Shown piece after piece: positions 33,601-46,100 of a DNA stretch of 64,000 bases. Under the pieces are notes generated by a model. That model did no database searches. It was given only the letters and a program-made list of their open reading frames with translations, and had not been told where the DNA came from. Where the stretch lies: the NCBI GenBank assembly GCA_947623455.1, contig OX392534.1, positions 35,407,426 through 35,471,425 on the forward strand. Direction: 5' to 3'. Within the stretch, counting starts at the first letter, position 1. Each line of letters opens with the position of its first letter. The position numbers and the translations under genes are program-made. Origin of the DNA: Mimachlamys varia (Eukaryota; Mollusca; Bivalvia; Pectinida; Pectinidae).

Positions 33601-36600
33601 ACACAAAATATCAGAAAAACCACCAAACGTACCATCACAAAATGTACTTTGTGGTCTATTTTGGTCATGTATTTTGCAGTATTTAATAAAATAACAAGTT
33701 TGGTAAAAACACCTCCGCCATATTGAATTGTCCTGTACCTAGTCCTTAACTGCTAAACATTTTGTTACGATCTTATGATGCAAATTTGGTTGTAATTAAT
33801 GTGTTAAGTGACCAAACATTATATTTTGTACTCTAACATATTTTTTTTAATGATGACTATATATTACAACGGCCAGACCCATAGATCGATAGCATTTATA
33901 AAGCTAGTCTCAGAAACAAAACCGGTTAATCATGACGTCACTTCATTTGTTCTTTATGTATATTGGCCTATATGACAATGCTATCTTTTTGTGACAATTT
34001 CTTTATGGCGTTCTTCATTGTTTGATGATAACAACCGATTATTTTATTAATTTCCTCTCGGTTTTTGCAGCTTTATGAACTATATATTCACCTCAATGAT
34101 CAACTTGAAAATTGAACCTCAAAGAAAGCCCGTTTGTATATAATTGATAAAATGTCTCAGAAACGTTTAAAAGACTCAGAAATGAAAAATATAAAGGAAC
34201 TCCATACTACAGTATCTAGAACATGTAATGCAATTCGTTGTATTTTATTTGATTACAAGAATTGGAAGACCTGTATTTATCTACATAATGTATGTGTAAT
34301 TAATCAAAAGTTTGACGTTCAGTTCCGATACTTGTAATTATCTTCAGATTTTCTATTGAAGATGCATGAATAATATCTCCATAAGGTAAATAAAAACAAA
34401 TTTTAAAATAATTTTTGGTCCCTTTGTTTTTCGTAAACTTGTCTCTACAAATAAGTCAATTTCTTTGGAAACCATAAACAAGATGTTTTACAAACATTTA
34501 ATACCATGTCTTTTCCCACACAACACTGTAGATGCCACTGTATTTTTACCGACGGATATTGCATTTCGACGTCTGCCATCGGCCGTGACGTCAAACAATA
34601 ACACCATGAAGGAGATTCTACTGTACCACGTGTTACACCACTCCACCAACACCACCACATTGGTCAACGAACAACTACTACAGTCCGACGCTGCCGGCGG
34701 TCAGAAGGTTCGCTTCAACATGTACTCGAAACCAAACACAACTGTAAGTCACTCATAGAAACCTCCCATACGTTTGTTCATGATCACTTAACGGAGACAT
34801 CCTCGAGGGGTTACACTCAACCTCGCTCTCTATAACCTTGGATTATTTCGTGGCAAAACTGAAGGCTCTGTGTGCGCCACCTTGTTGATGGAGCAAGAAG
34901 ACTGATTCGACCCTTTGATGCACATCAAAATAATCTCGTGGTCACATAACGGTAAAAAATGACAAGCTTTGAAGTCGGTTGCAGCACAGTTGCTTGATTT
35001 TCTGTCAGTAAATGATAATATATATGTATGAAATGAGCCTCCCATTACAGTAAACATTCAGTAATGGGCCGCGGCTCCATATATATGAAAAAAATATATA
35101 CTGACAGAAACTCAAGCAACTGTAGTTGCAGCTCTTTTGTAATCTTCAAATGACAGGCATGCAGCCTAGCGATTGGTCAGGTATTTTTCCAGAGCGTGCC
35201 TTCAGTTTTGCCATGACATAGAAAGCGTAACCCCTGGATATCGAGGATCACAATTTGTTTAGACCATTCTATTGGACGGCTCCTTAAAATGGTATATTAC
35301 TTACTGACGGAAACTCAAGCAACTGTGCGATGATGAAAGAGTCTTGCTTGTTCAAACAATGTTTTGAATTGTCTACCAAAAATCTAAATTTCAGTTTTTG
35401 TCTTGCGTCAATTGTATTCTTAATTAGTATTTATTTGTTCATGAAAAAAATTCATTGATAAATCTTTCTAATATAATCTATGTGCGTTTTTCCCTTAGCT
35501 GTATAATCAAGCACCAATTACATTGTACAATGTACGTTGTACCATAGAAGGAAATCGGTACTTTTAGTGTTGGAATGTACCCCGGGCAGAACTTTTAGCT
35601 TTACTATTTCTTCACTCCGTCTGCCGGAATCGGTTGTGCTTTCCCTAAAGTTTTAGAAATCTTAAAGAAACACTATTTCACTCTAGATTCCTATATCATA
35701 TATAAATCTAATATCAAGTATTGTAACAAGAACCGACTTCTCGGCTAACATGAACCTGAAAAGCATGCAGACTTCCAGGATTTTAGCGTCATGATCACTG
35801 TTTCAAATAAAGGGGGCTGTTTATCCTAGAAACTAAAATTGATAAAGTAGAATTTTGATAATTCCATCCAAATAAAAAAACGTCGCACGGCGCGTCAATC
35901 AGGGAAGTTTTGTTTTGGTAATTACCCTTACCTTAAAATTGCTCAGTATTATAAGAATCACAACATCTCTGTAGTAGATTTGCGAAGATTTCGGAAATCT
36001 CACCGAGATGTTGGCGATTGATCTGATCGGGGTATCCCACCCCAATTGATTTGGCGTAATGCAAGTGATTTTTTTTCATTGCGCCACCGACCATCCATTA
36101 TTATCTACTATAACGTAAAAATTCAAACAAACAGTTGCAGGTAATTACGTCATCAGGTGCAGTAATCCTTCGGGGTGATGAGAACGCCACGAACGGCGTG
36201 ATCCACCTCCTGGACCGTGTGATGTACCCGCTACCTGGTGGTAGTCTCTACGAGTACGTAGCCAACACAGCCACGTACCAAACTCTCCTGCTGCTGGCGG
36301 CGAAGGCCCAACTTCTCGACACCCTCAAAGGTAGACACGTCAGAATTTGTACTAATTAATTGTCTCACAAATCAAGCACGGTTCACGAATAAGGTCAAAC
36401 GCTTGAACGTTTGATAAGGATAACGGATTGCTTGGGTTTTAGACAAAAGTTCCTTCATAATACTAATATAATGGAACTGTTAGAATACATGCCTTTTTAA
36501 AAATGTTTTGATATTAATTGCAATTTAGTATATTTTTCACCTTTTTTTGTTGAAATATGATTACTTTTGCCTAAAATAAAAGGTTACTGTTCAGCATTCG

Positions 36601-39222
36601 CTTGATACTATATAATCTCACAATTATCTGTATATGTATGACAATAAAGCAAATATAACAAACGTTTTATGAAAAATTCATTTGAAAAAAGATCTTGCAA
36701 AGTGTGAAATAAACTGTAGCTTTTACAAGGATGTTACCATCTTCGCTTACCAAGGGTTACGATGCAGTACCCATGTCTACTATGTCGCAACCCTTGGTAA
36801 CCAACAAAATGGGATATAACGGAACCGGAAGTTAATGACATAGGTAAAAGCATGGCGGCAGGAAAATGCATTTAACTTCATTAGTTTCTGGTGTAAAGCA
36901 GTGAAAAACGAACCCCAACAAATATTACATTGATGTGAATTTGTTAGTTTGTTGTTTTTAAGACGAACATGTTTTTATTTTTGTAATTATTTCACAACCT
37001 TATTATTCGTACAGTATGTATACTGACAAATATGTGATCTCCTATTTCAGGAGGTACCTACACATTGTTTGCCCCGAATGACAAAGCCTTCTCTAAATTA
37101 CCGGCTGGAGCTGTTGCTGGCCTGCTTTCAAATATTCCTAAATTAAAAAGTAAGTATGCGCAATCCGTACGATAAAAATTGTTAAAATTTTAATTCTTTT
37201 TCATCGTACATCTGTCAAATGTATTGGTTTAGGACCAGTCTCATCAACCTTGATTGATTTATAATAAGAAACAATAATAAATATATAAACTTTATTTTCA
37301 GAGGATAAAATACATGTTTAGCCAAAGGCAAATCTTCCACAAGGTCCTCAATTTTGAATGCGATTGATAATATAGAAAAAAGGATTACATTTCAATCAGT
37401 GGTGTTCATTTTAAACTAATCATCTGTTCCGTATAATAATCAAAATGCAACTGCTCAAATATATTTCATTGAATTAATGATACTGTATATATACTTAAAG
37501 GTATGGCATGGAAACCAACACGATGTGTGTTACTATTTTGTTTTATGATAATTGTAGATCATAAAGCTTGTGTTTTACATAGAAAACTTTGTGTGCTTTA
37601 TGAAAATAAATAAGAGAATACCGAAGCGTTAGCAGAATCATAATCCAAACTCAAAATCGATTAAAGCAGGGGCAAAATATGAATAAAGGAAAGATTAACA
37701 TAGAGACTCTTGTAAAGTACAAGAGAATAAGACCAAGGTGTTCTAGAGGAGTATGCGTCTTCTGCTTCATCGACGACACCAGCAATGTAAATTTTTGTCA
37801 CACCCAAGTAAGCATCAAGTGCTCAAAATGAGAACCGAGTATCATTGTCAATCACAACAAGTAAACACACTAATGAGCATACTCAAAAACGTCCATCTTC
37901 ATAAATTTTGTTTACAAGATGCTTGTTCTGAATCCAAACGACAGACCTTTATAAATTATCTTTCAAGTACACGTGTACCTTTATCATCTCCGGTAAAATC
38001 AAGATTTCATTTATTTGCGTTCCCAGTCCAGTTGTGCTAAATTTCCTTTGTTTAGGTATTGCTCAGTTGCATTTTCCAGCAATAAATTATTTTGACAATC
38101 CATCTCCAGCACACACACATACATACACACACATATGGAGATATTAGCCATGAGGTATAGGACAAGTAGTTAGCGCCTGATAAGGCAGCTCCTGCGAACT
38201 CTTCAGAATTGTATATGATAGAACTGTATGTGTTAATTGTATTGCTTTTATAAGAATTGAATATCTATGTACTGTAAAGCACTTTAGAGTGGCTTATGTT
38301 AGCTATAAAGGGCGCCATATCAAATGTTGTATATTATTATTATTAATGCAGAATCTTACTATTTTAACTCTAATGGATATTTGATATCGGGAAAGTTCTA
38401 ACTAATTCAATGGTTTTGTATTAAAAGGTAACATTGTAAATTAGAATTTGCACTAATCAGCGATACATTGTAAGACTAATAACCCTATGTTTCTATATCA
38501 ATTGTTTCAGAGGTATTAGAAAATCACGTCGTGTCTTCTACAATATACAGCGCAGGACTTAAAGTCGTTGGGTCAGGAAAAACTTTGAGTGGGGCCGACT
38601 TTAGCGCAAGTATGTTTTAATTTCTGTATTATGTATAACTAATAATGTATAAGCAAAGTTTTGATGCAACGAAAAATGTAACACTTTCGAAAAATGTAAC
38701 AATCAAAGCTTGAAAACATTCTGGAAGTAAACACAACTGTCACAACACGAAACATGTCGACGTAACTAATTAAGTTATGAGGAATTTCAAAGCTGTCACA
38801 ATAATAACGTCTTAAATATTTCGTGTACTCAGTTGCAATATATTTAACTTTAAACATTTACATTAAGTACATTTATTTGTTATTGTGCAAGGATATCAAA
38901 TATTATGTTAGTAGTAATTGCATAAGGATATCAAACATTATATATACTGTATTTTCACAAGTGTTAATAGTTCATATTCCATATACTTGTAACACGTACT
39001 CGAAATAAAGTTCATTATATACTTACATCAATCACAGATTAAACGTACATACAAATAACAGGAGTGTTTCAATATCACTTTGAAATGTTTATGCCATCAC
39101 TATGTCTTGCTGCTGTAGGTGGTGAGACTTTGATATTCGGCAGTGTCAACGCTACCATCGTCTCTGCAGACAGATCGGCCACAAATGGTGTCCTTCATGA
39201 GATCGACACGGTTTTAATGTGA
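30654..39222 (+). CDS. Secreted two-FAS1-domain protein, gene A of three
   Basis: Exons: 30654-30840, 34532-34743, 36141-36330, 37051-37149, 38511-38609, 39119-39222 (stop TGA). All have GT-AG introns, intron phases 1,0,1,1,1, and 296 aa in total. The start is the ATG in caaaATGg context; an upstream in-frame ATG at 30603 lacks a signal peptide. Residues 1 to about 24 are a signal peptide (GVTRIFLVCLILSV). FAS1 domain 1 spans about 30-164 (ATVFLPTDIAF, YH at 94-95, ATNGVIHLLDRVMYPL). Domain 2 spans 165-296 (YTLFAPNDKAF, ATNGVLHEIDTVLM). FAS1 proteins of the TGFBI/periostin type work in extracellular matrix adhesion. In domain 2 the conserved Tyr-His pair reads Asn-His (234-235). Its exon lengths match genes B and C downstream. 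A possible poly(A) signal is at 39593. Confidence 0.88.
31760..31910. repeat. 151-bp palindrome in FAS1-A intron 1
   Basis: The arms begin actctttcatgaccagaggt and end with the exact inverse. About 65 bp pair around gaggctctgccgag. Probably a fold-back MITE. Confidence 0.88.
32171..33749. mobile_element. 1.58-kb TTAA-flanked TIR element in FAS1-A intron 1
   Basis: TTAA-GGACTAGGTACAG at 32171 and CTGTACCTAGTCC-TTAA ending at 33749 are a perfect 13-bp inverted repeat inside TTAA duplications. No long ORF is present; it is non-autonomous, and the TTAA site suggests piggyBac-type mobilisation. Confidence 0.75.
34799..35249. mobile_element. Fold-back MITE in FAS1-A intron 2
   Basis: atcctcgaggggttac on the left is matched by gtaacccctggatatcgaggat on the right, with further inverted pairs (ggcaaaactgaaggc / gccttcagttttgcc; ttgcttgattttctgtcag / ctgacagaaactcaagcaa). 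It lies 55 bp after a coding exon. Confidence 0.7.
37610..37870 (-). repeat. Dispersed 260-bp repeat (GTCGTCGATGAAGC family), copy 1
   Basis: The minus strand reads gtgtcgtcgatgaagcag-aagacgc...atcgattttgagtttggatt. The same family occurs at 41290-41560 (-), 43980-44240 (+), 48236-48385 (+), 50546-50735 (+) and 60545-60690 (+), with a partial copy at 41965-42110 (+). No lasting ORF. Confidence 0.75.
38140..38345 (+). mobile_element. SINE/LINE 3' tail with (ATT)n end
   Basis: The phrase gtaaagcactttagagtggc...gctataaagggcgccatatc, followed by ttgtatattattattatta, has the typical 3' end shape of L2/RTE-mobilised SINEs (a GTAAAGCRCTTTGAG core and a trinucleotide tail). It lies in FAS1-A intron 4. 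Confidence 0.6.
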
Positions 39223-42200
39223 TAAAGAAAGTCATGATGACGTATAACTGTTGTAATTGTAATAATATGCCTAGGTCATGCTAATATTTTCTTGTCGTTG
39301 GAAATTATATATTTACATTTGCGCTGCAACCTTCTATATGAACATTGCGAGCAGAAATGATTTTCATTTAAGTATGAAAGCAGTGGTTCTCGAGACGTAA
39401 CACATGGCTTACTTATGACGTCATAGATCAAGCTTGTTCAGTGAGAGTCTTTCCGTTCCGTTTCGAATAACTTGGAGAACGCCCCTGCGTCAAACGAACA
39501 TATGACTAATTATTATCATTGGAGCCAATTTTATTCAAACTAAGCTGTTCCGCTAATGTCGTTTAAATGACGACGCATATACAAACGTCGGTAATAAACT
39601 AATTATTAGAAAACCTATAAATGCAATTAAGCAATTGTTCTATAGTAAAAATATAAATATATTGATTGAAAGTCATTTTTTAACTTTCATATTTAGGGCT
39701 TCATGCTAAATATGGATGTAACCGCTGACCTTTTATAGCACTATGAACGTTTTAAAAAATGATTTTCAATATATATGTGATATTGTGTGAACGTGAGTTG
39801 TATTACTGTAAACCTCGTCATTTTGGCGCACTCAAATGTTAGCGCAAAACTGAATTTAACCAGATAAGGACTTTAAAATGCTTGCAGTAAAAGCATTATA
39901 CAGAAACTATGATTAGCGCAATTACTATTCAGCGTAAAGCTTTCAGCACTGAAAATGACTAAATTAAGATTACCGTAAAAAATGTACATTTATAGCACGC
40001 TGGAGTGTGATGGATGCATTTTATTTATATACATGATGTCATAAAAAATAGCATTTTCGATGTACAGTCTATAATCAACAATTCCATTATAAAGTCTTTT
40101 TATTGGCTTTGTGTTTAGTACCTCATTAAAACAACAAAAAAAACCCTTTTCATTCCACAGATATCAAATACGACAACAGTACTCATATGCAATTTACTAA
40201 TGCAGGTTACTTGTATTGTGTTACTGAATATTTCACTTTAAGTGTAGTGGCATTGTTTAGTATTTCTACATGGCAATATTCACCATGGACAGACTTTTTT
40301 TTTGTATGTAATTGCTATATATATGTTTAAGATTCAAGTCAATGCTATCAGAAATGATTCAATGTCTTTATTTGTCATTATTTCAACTATTTGATATGTA
40401 ATATAACCTCATTTATTCTTTTTAAATTGCTTTTTGTTCATTTGAGATATGCTATATACATTTATTCATTACATGGTTTATTGAATAAATACAACGGTCA
40501 CATCTTCACGAATGGTATTTGTCAATGAGATTGTGACATTTTAACAATGACATGACTTTGGTGTTTGTTAAGGTTGCTAAACGCAGGAATTTTAAAACAT
40601 TTATTACAAAATATACCGTTTTATAGACGAAAAATGGTGAAATTCTTCAACAATCAACACAATTGTATATTTTTACCAATATAACTTCAGGTTTCAAACG
40701 AAAGTGTAAAGTGTTGAGGGCAAATACAATCACAAGATTTCTGTACAAGTCAACTACATATCACAGGGCCTTAAACCCGAAAATTTATGAATTCTATATT
40801 GCTCGCATGATAAAGATAATAGGAAATCAAATGTATTTTTCTACTACAGTATCTTGCTAACTTCATTTGAAGAAGAATGGGGTGGTGTGCACATATCGGT
40901 CGGTCGGTAGACCATAATTTATATTGTCCAATCAATATCTTTAGAACCATTGACGTGATGTTATGTTAGTTTTTTATGAAGGTCGGGTATTGGTAGTAGA
41001 CGACCCTTATTAATTTTCAGGTCGAAAGGTCAAAGAGTGCAATGCATTAATCTATACGTGTACAATTAGTTTCTATGCAACAAACGTGTACGCCAAGGTG
41101 ATGCCAACGTTTCCTTACTGATACTTATTTCATGTTACGATAACTGACCAAACCTCAAAGCCATCAGAATAAAGGTTAAATTTGTATTTATAATGTTTAC
41201 CTCAAAGGGAAATGTCAAGGTTAAACTTTAAATATTTAAACTGCTAAACTATTAGGATGCATTCCTGAAATATCAGTTTCCTATTATACAGTAAAAAAAT
41301 CAGAAAATACCAAAGCGTCAACAAAACTATAATCCGAACTCAAAATCGATTAAACTAGAGACAAATATGAACAAAGGAAAGATTTACATGGAACCCTTGT
41401 AAAAGTACAAGAGAATAAGAGCAGATGCTTCGGAAGAGTAAGCGTCTTCTGCTTCATCGACGACACCCGCATGCAAACCCTGGTTACATCAAAGTAAAGA
41501 TTAAGTCCTCGAAATGAGAACCGAGTCATTATTGTCAATCGCAACAAGTATTCACAATAATGAGCATACTCAAAACTTTTCATCTTTATATCACACAAGG
41601 ATACAGAATATTTCTATTTCAAGTTGGCTATCATTAAAATTGCTTATAGTCTTCATCAACCTGCATCTCCCGAATCCCTGTGCCGTAAGTTTGTTCGTCA
41701 GCAGCTGACATCTATCACGACAATCTTGATATTCAGAACAAGCCCTAGAATAACGAATCAACTGCGAGATGCAAACACCCTAGGATGGAGGAGCAGGGAT
41801 TTTACTCTCACGAAAAGGAGGGTTCACAATCGGAAAATCGTAATCGACACGTTTATCATACAGCTCAGTAGTAAGCTGCCCGTGTTGGTCTTAGTTTAAG
41901 TAAGATCAATGTAAGAAGCTGATGTTGGAGAGGCTGTTGTGTCCTTAATCGTACGTTCTGTAGGGTATATACGATGGAAGTTTTAATGGTGTCAGTGTAA
42001 ATCCTCACTTGTTTTTATATTTTGCTCCTACTTTTATCGATTTGAGTTCAAACTATGGTTTTGTTCATGTTTCAATATTCTCCGATTCTTTTTATCTCGG
42101 AAGTGCAATAGAAAATGTCTCTGAATCAAAAGATGAACCTATCGAACACACACATGTGGTGCACCTTATAGATTTAATAATGTATACCATACGTCAAAAA

Positions 42201-43120
42201 ATGAATTACATTACATCATACAGATGTTTCGTCTTTCTATGACTCGTCATTGAAGCTAGCGACTGAAATGTAGTAATTTAAGTTTTCTTAATTACTGTAG
42301 AAGCCGAAGCGTTAGGTGTGTGAACCCTTTTAATTTACGAAGTTGAGAAAAAATGAGTACTGTATAATTTCCAATTGTTCACTTCGTAAAAGTGTATATT
42401 ATGGCTCCAACAAACCTCGGTGATCAGCAGACTATACCACCTTGTACCATGATCACCTAACCTTACACACATACACATATGTGCTGCACCATTGGAAGTG
42501 ATTATATATTTAGTATTCAGAAACAATACACTGCATAATACATGTATTTGTCCTTCTAGGATATTGCCTTAATATAAGAATGGAAAATTGAAAGTAATTT
42601 GTTTCATATGCTTTAATCACCATTAACCATATTTACACATGTTCCACATAATTCTATATATTTAATATTGGTATAATACATCTAATATAATGAAGTAAAT
42701 TCAAGTTCAGATCCTGAACATTTGATCAGTGCTTTTTGATATCACTGATAAACTATAATGAAGATACAACGAAACATTATATAATGAACAAGAAAGCTTA
42801 CAGTTGATAAGAACTCACGTCTAACGAAACAGTTCATCATACGTACATATATATAACCAGTTCCATCTAAATATTTGTGAAGCCATGTCCTTATCTGTTG
42901 TACTTACTTAACCGAGTGGTCAGGTGACCTAAATACTGACCACATGTGACATAAACATACGTAGGTCAAGATAAAGTTGACACAAAACCAAACTGTACCT
43001 AAAGTTAGACGAGTCAAACACGTGTTTGAATGTGACACGTGTGGAATCACGTCACAACATTTATAGTACAAGAAACGGTACCGACCGACTTCACCATTCA
43101 GAGCAGGACGTATACTCACA
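39223..43120. other. Spacer between FAS1 genes A and B
   Basis: AT-rich; I found no exon. It holds copies of the GTCGTCGATGAAGC repeat (41290-41560 minus; 41965-42110 plus, partial), a piece at 41630-41720 related in inverse to 47610-47700, and a fragment of a second dispersed family at 42130-42440 (see 60963-61433). Many small ORFs here look random. Confidence 0.6.
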
Positions 43121-46100
43121 ATGCACGGATCACATATTCTGGGATTGTTATTACTCTGTGGAGGTTCGTTCGCGGAGGACAATGTTTTGATGACAGCTGA
43201 GAGGCTGGGAGGTAAAACCCTTGGTTCTTTGGTGAAAGATGCAGATTTGGTGGATACTCTAAGCGGTGAAGGTAATCCTTTAATAAGCAGTATATATTCT
43301 TATATTATGTTGATTCCAAACTCCCTTGCATTTAACTCTTACACAGAAATATTTTGCATAGGAGGAGTAACTTTAGTTAAAACATATTCCGCTGCTCTTA
43401 AGAAGCATTTTTAAAAATGTTTTTGTTTTTCTGTTGTTTCTCTCTATCACTAAAATCTTGGCATTTTAATACACTATCATTGTTTTGCACGCTGATAATA
43501 CATATCGATGATCAATATATGTATCTTATGTTAATATTAGCGTGCAGCAAAGCAGTTAGACTTCACCTTAGACGCTACTGGAAATATGGACAAGATATTA
43601 AAATACCATTCTCATTTTTGGTGACAACTCACTGAATCATCATTGTGAGAAGCATATTTGAAGTTCTCGCCTACATCGGTCGTTGTGCGTCTCTATCATG
43701 ATCATGCTGCTTGTATGCCACCACGACTTATCTTCTTGTACTGTACTAATACATAAGGCTTACAAGACATGTCTACCTAGTTCACACTATCTTCAGAACC
43801 GTTTGACATATTTGACCTTTTGAACCTTTGGAGGTGTTACTATGTTTACTCCAGCAGACAAGTCGGTCAATGTCTTCTTTCACATAATATTTCCATTATA
43901 CATGTATGACAGTGCACATTTGATGCAACAACAAACAAAGTCACGGGTTTAAAAGGAAATTGAATACGTGACCCTGACGTGTTCATGACTCGGTTCTCAT
44001 TTCGAGGACTTGATGTTTACTAGTATGTGACCAAGATTTGCATGGCGGGTGTCGTCGATGAAGCAGAAGACGCTTCCAGAACACCTGATCTTATTTTCTT
44101 GTACTTTCACAAGGGTCTCCATGTGGATCTTTCCTACGTCCATATTTTGCTTATAGTTTAATCGATTTTGAATTCGGATTATGATATTGTTAACGCTTCG
44201 GTATTCTCTAATTTTGTTTTTGCTATCAATGACCTATCATAAGTAAAGGTAATGTCCAAGTTCATATTGCATTATAGCTTTTCCCCGTTTTCCCCCCCAA
44301 AGTAGATATATGTATTATCTCCATCACTTCAGGTCCCTTCACTTTGTTTGCCCCCGTTGACAAGGCGTTCAAAGCTCTGCCCCAGAGCGTCCTGGACAAA
44401 CTGACCAGCGACAAGGAGCTGCTGAAGCAGGTTCTGACCTATCATGTGGTCAGTGGTAACGTCACTTCCGGTCAACTGAAAAATGACATGGTCGTGGATA
44501 CCGTGGAAGGAACCTCAAAGCTTCGGGTCAACATTTACGGTTCAGTTAGTGCATTAAATAAATTCCTAGATAGTGATTATTTCCTTTATTTAAAGTATGT
44601 TTCATTTGATTTTATTTCATTCGGAATTTTATTTTTCTGACCAATTACGGTCATCGAGTCTTTCTGAAACTTGAAAAAGACTAATCGAATAAGATCAGGA
44701 AATAAATGTCAAAAAGAATAGACAACTTACAATTATTTGTCAGTGAATGAAATTTTGCTACTTTTGTTCCTCCTCGAACGACTAGCTGAATCACATCAGC
44801 ATTTGTTACGTATATTTCTTCTTTTAAACAACTTTCCGAAAAAAAAATCACGACGAAGAAGACCTGAAACAAAATTTAGTCATGTTAAACATAACACGCT
44901 AAATAAACAATGTTTGACATTTTGTACTGACATAAGCATTTTTACCTTTACAGAAGGTGACAGTTGATGGAGCAGAAGTAATCCTGGCGGACCAGTTCTC
45001 CACTAACGGTGTGGTACACATGCTAAACAAGGTCCTATACCCACTTCCAACACAGTCTCTTCTTGATTACGCCGCGGCCACGCCCACATTCTCCCAACTT
45101 GTCTACACCGTATCAATGGCGGATCTTATAGACTTTTTCAAAGGTGCCGTATATATAATATTAATTGATGAGTCATTAATATCTCGAACAAAAATCGTAT
45201 CAATCCTTAATTGTTCCTTATAAACGTATATTCGTTTAACTATTATTTTACCTATATTGGGTAGGCGGACCTTTCACTCTGTTTGCTCCAACGGATGAGG
45301 CGTTTGGAAACCTTCCACCAGGACTCCTCAACGAACTTCTTCAGAACAAGACCGCCCTTATCAGTAAGTAGGTCACCAACAAGACCGCCCTAGTCAGTAA
45401 GTAGGTCACCAACAAGACCGCCCTAGTCAGTAAGTAGGTCACCAACAAGACCGCCCTAGTCAGTAAGTAGGTCACCAATAAGACCGCCCTATTCAGAAAG
45501 TAGGTCACCAACAAGACCGCCCTAGTCAGTAAGTAGGTCACCAATAAGACCGCCCTTGTCAGTAAGTAGAACACCAACAGGGCCGTCTTTGTCCATATAT
45601 ACCGTCACCAATAACAAACCTCAAGACATTAAATAGTTCACCAGCAAGACCGCCCTAGCCAGTAAGAAGGTCAACAACAAGACCGATTGAGTCAGTAAGT
45701 AGGTCTCGAAAAAGACAATCCTAGTTCACCAACAAGCCTCCTTTGTCACATAAAGGTTGCCAACAAGACCTCCCTAGACATTCAGAAAGATCACCAACAA
45801 GACCGCCTTAGATGTTTAGTAGTTCACTGACAGGATTCCGTAGAATTCAGTAGTTCACCGACAAGACAACCATGGAATTCAGTAGTTCACCAACAAACCG
45901 TCCTAAACAGTAAGAACATGAAGGCCACGAACAAAACGCCTTTGTCATTATGTATCAATAAAATATCACATTTGGCTATAAGAAGTTCATCAAAAAGACC
46001 AATTTAGTAGGTAGTTCACCAAGACTGTCTTAGTAATTCACTACAAGATCTCCATAGACATCACGTAATGGGGCAGCATTTCATTTAAGTTAATATTGAA

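Noticed and set aside
45341..45577. Minus-strand ORF with an 11-residue repeat
   Set aside because: It is the antisense of the 33-bp minisatellite; open only because 33 is a multiple of three.
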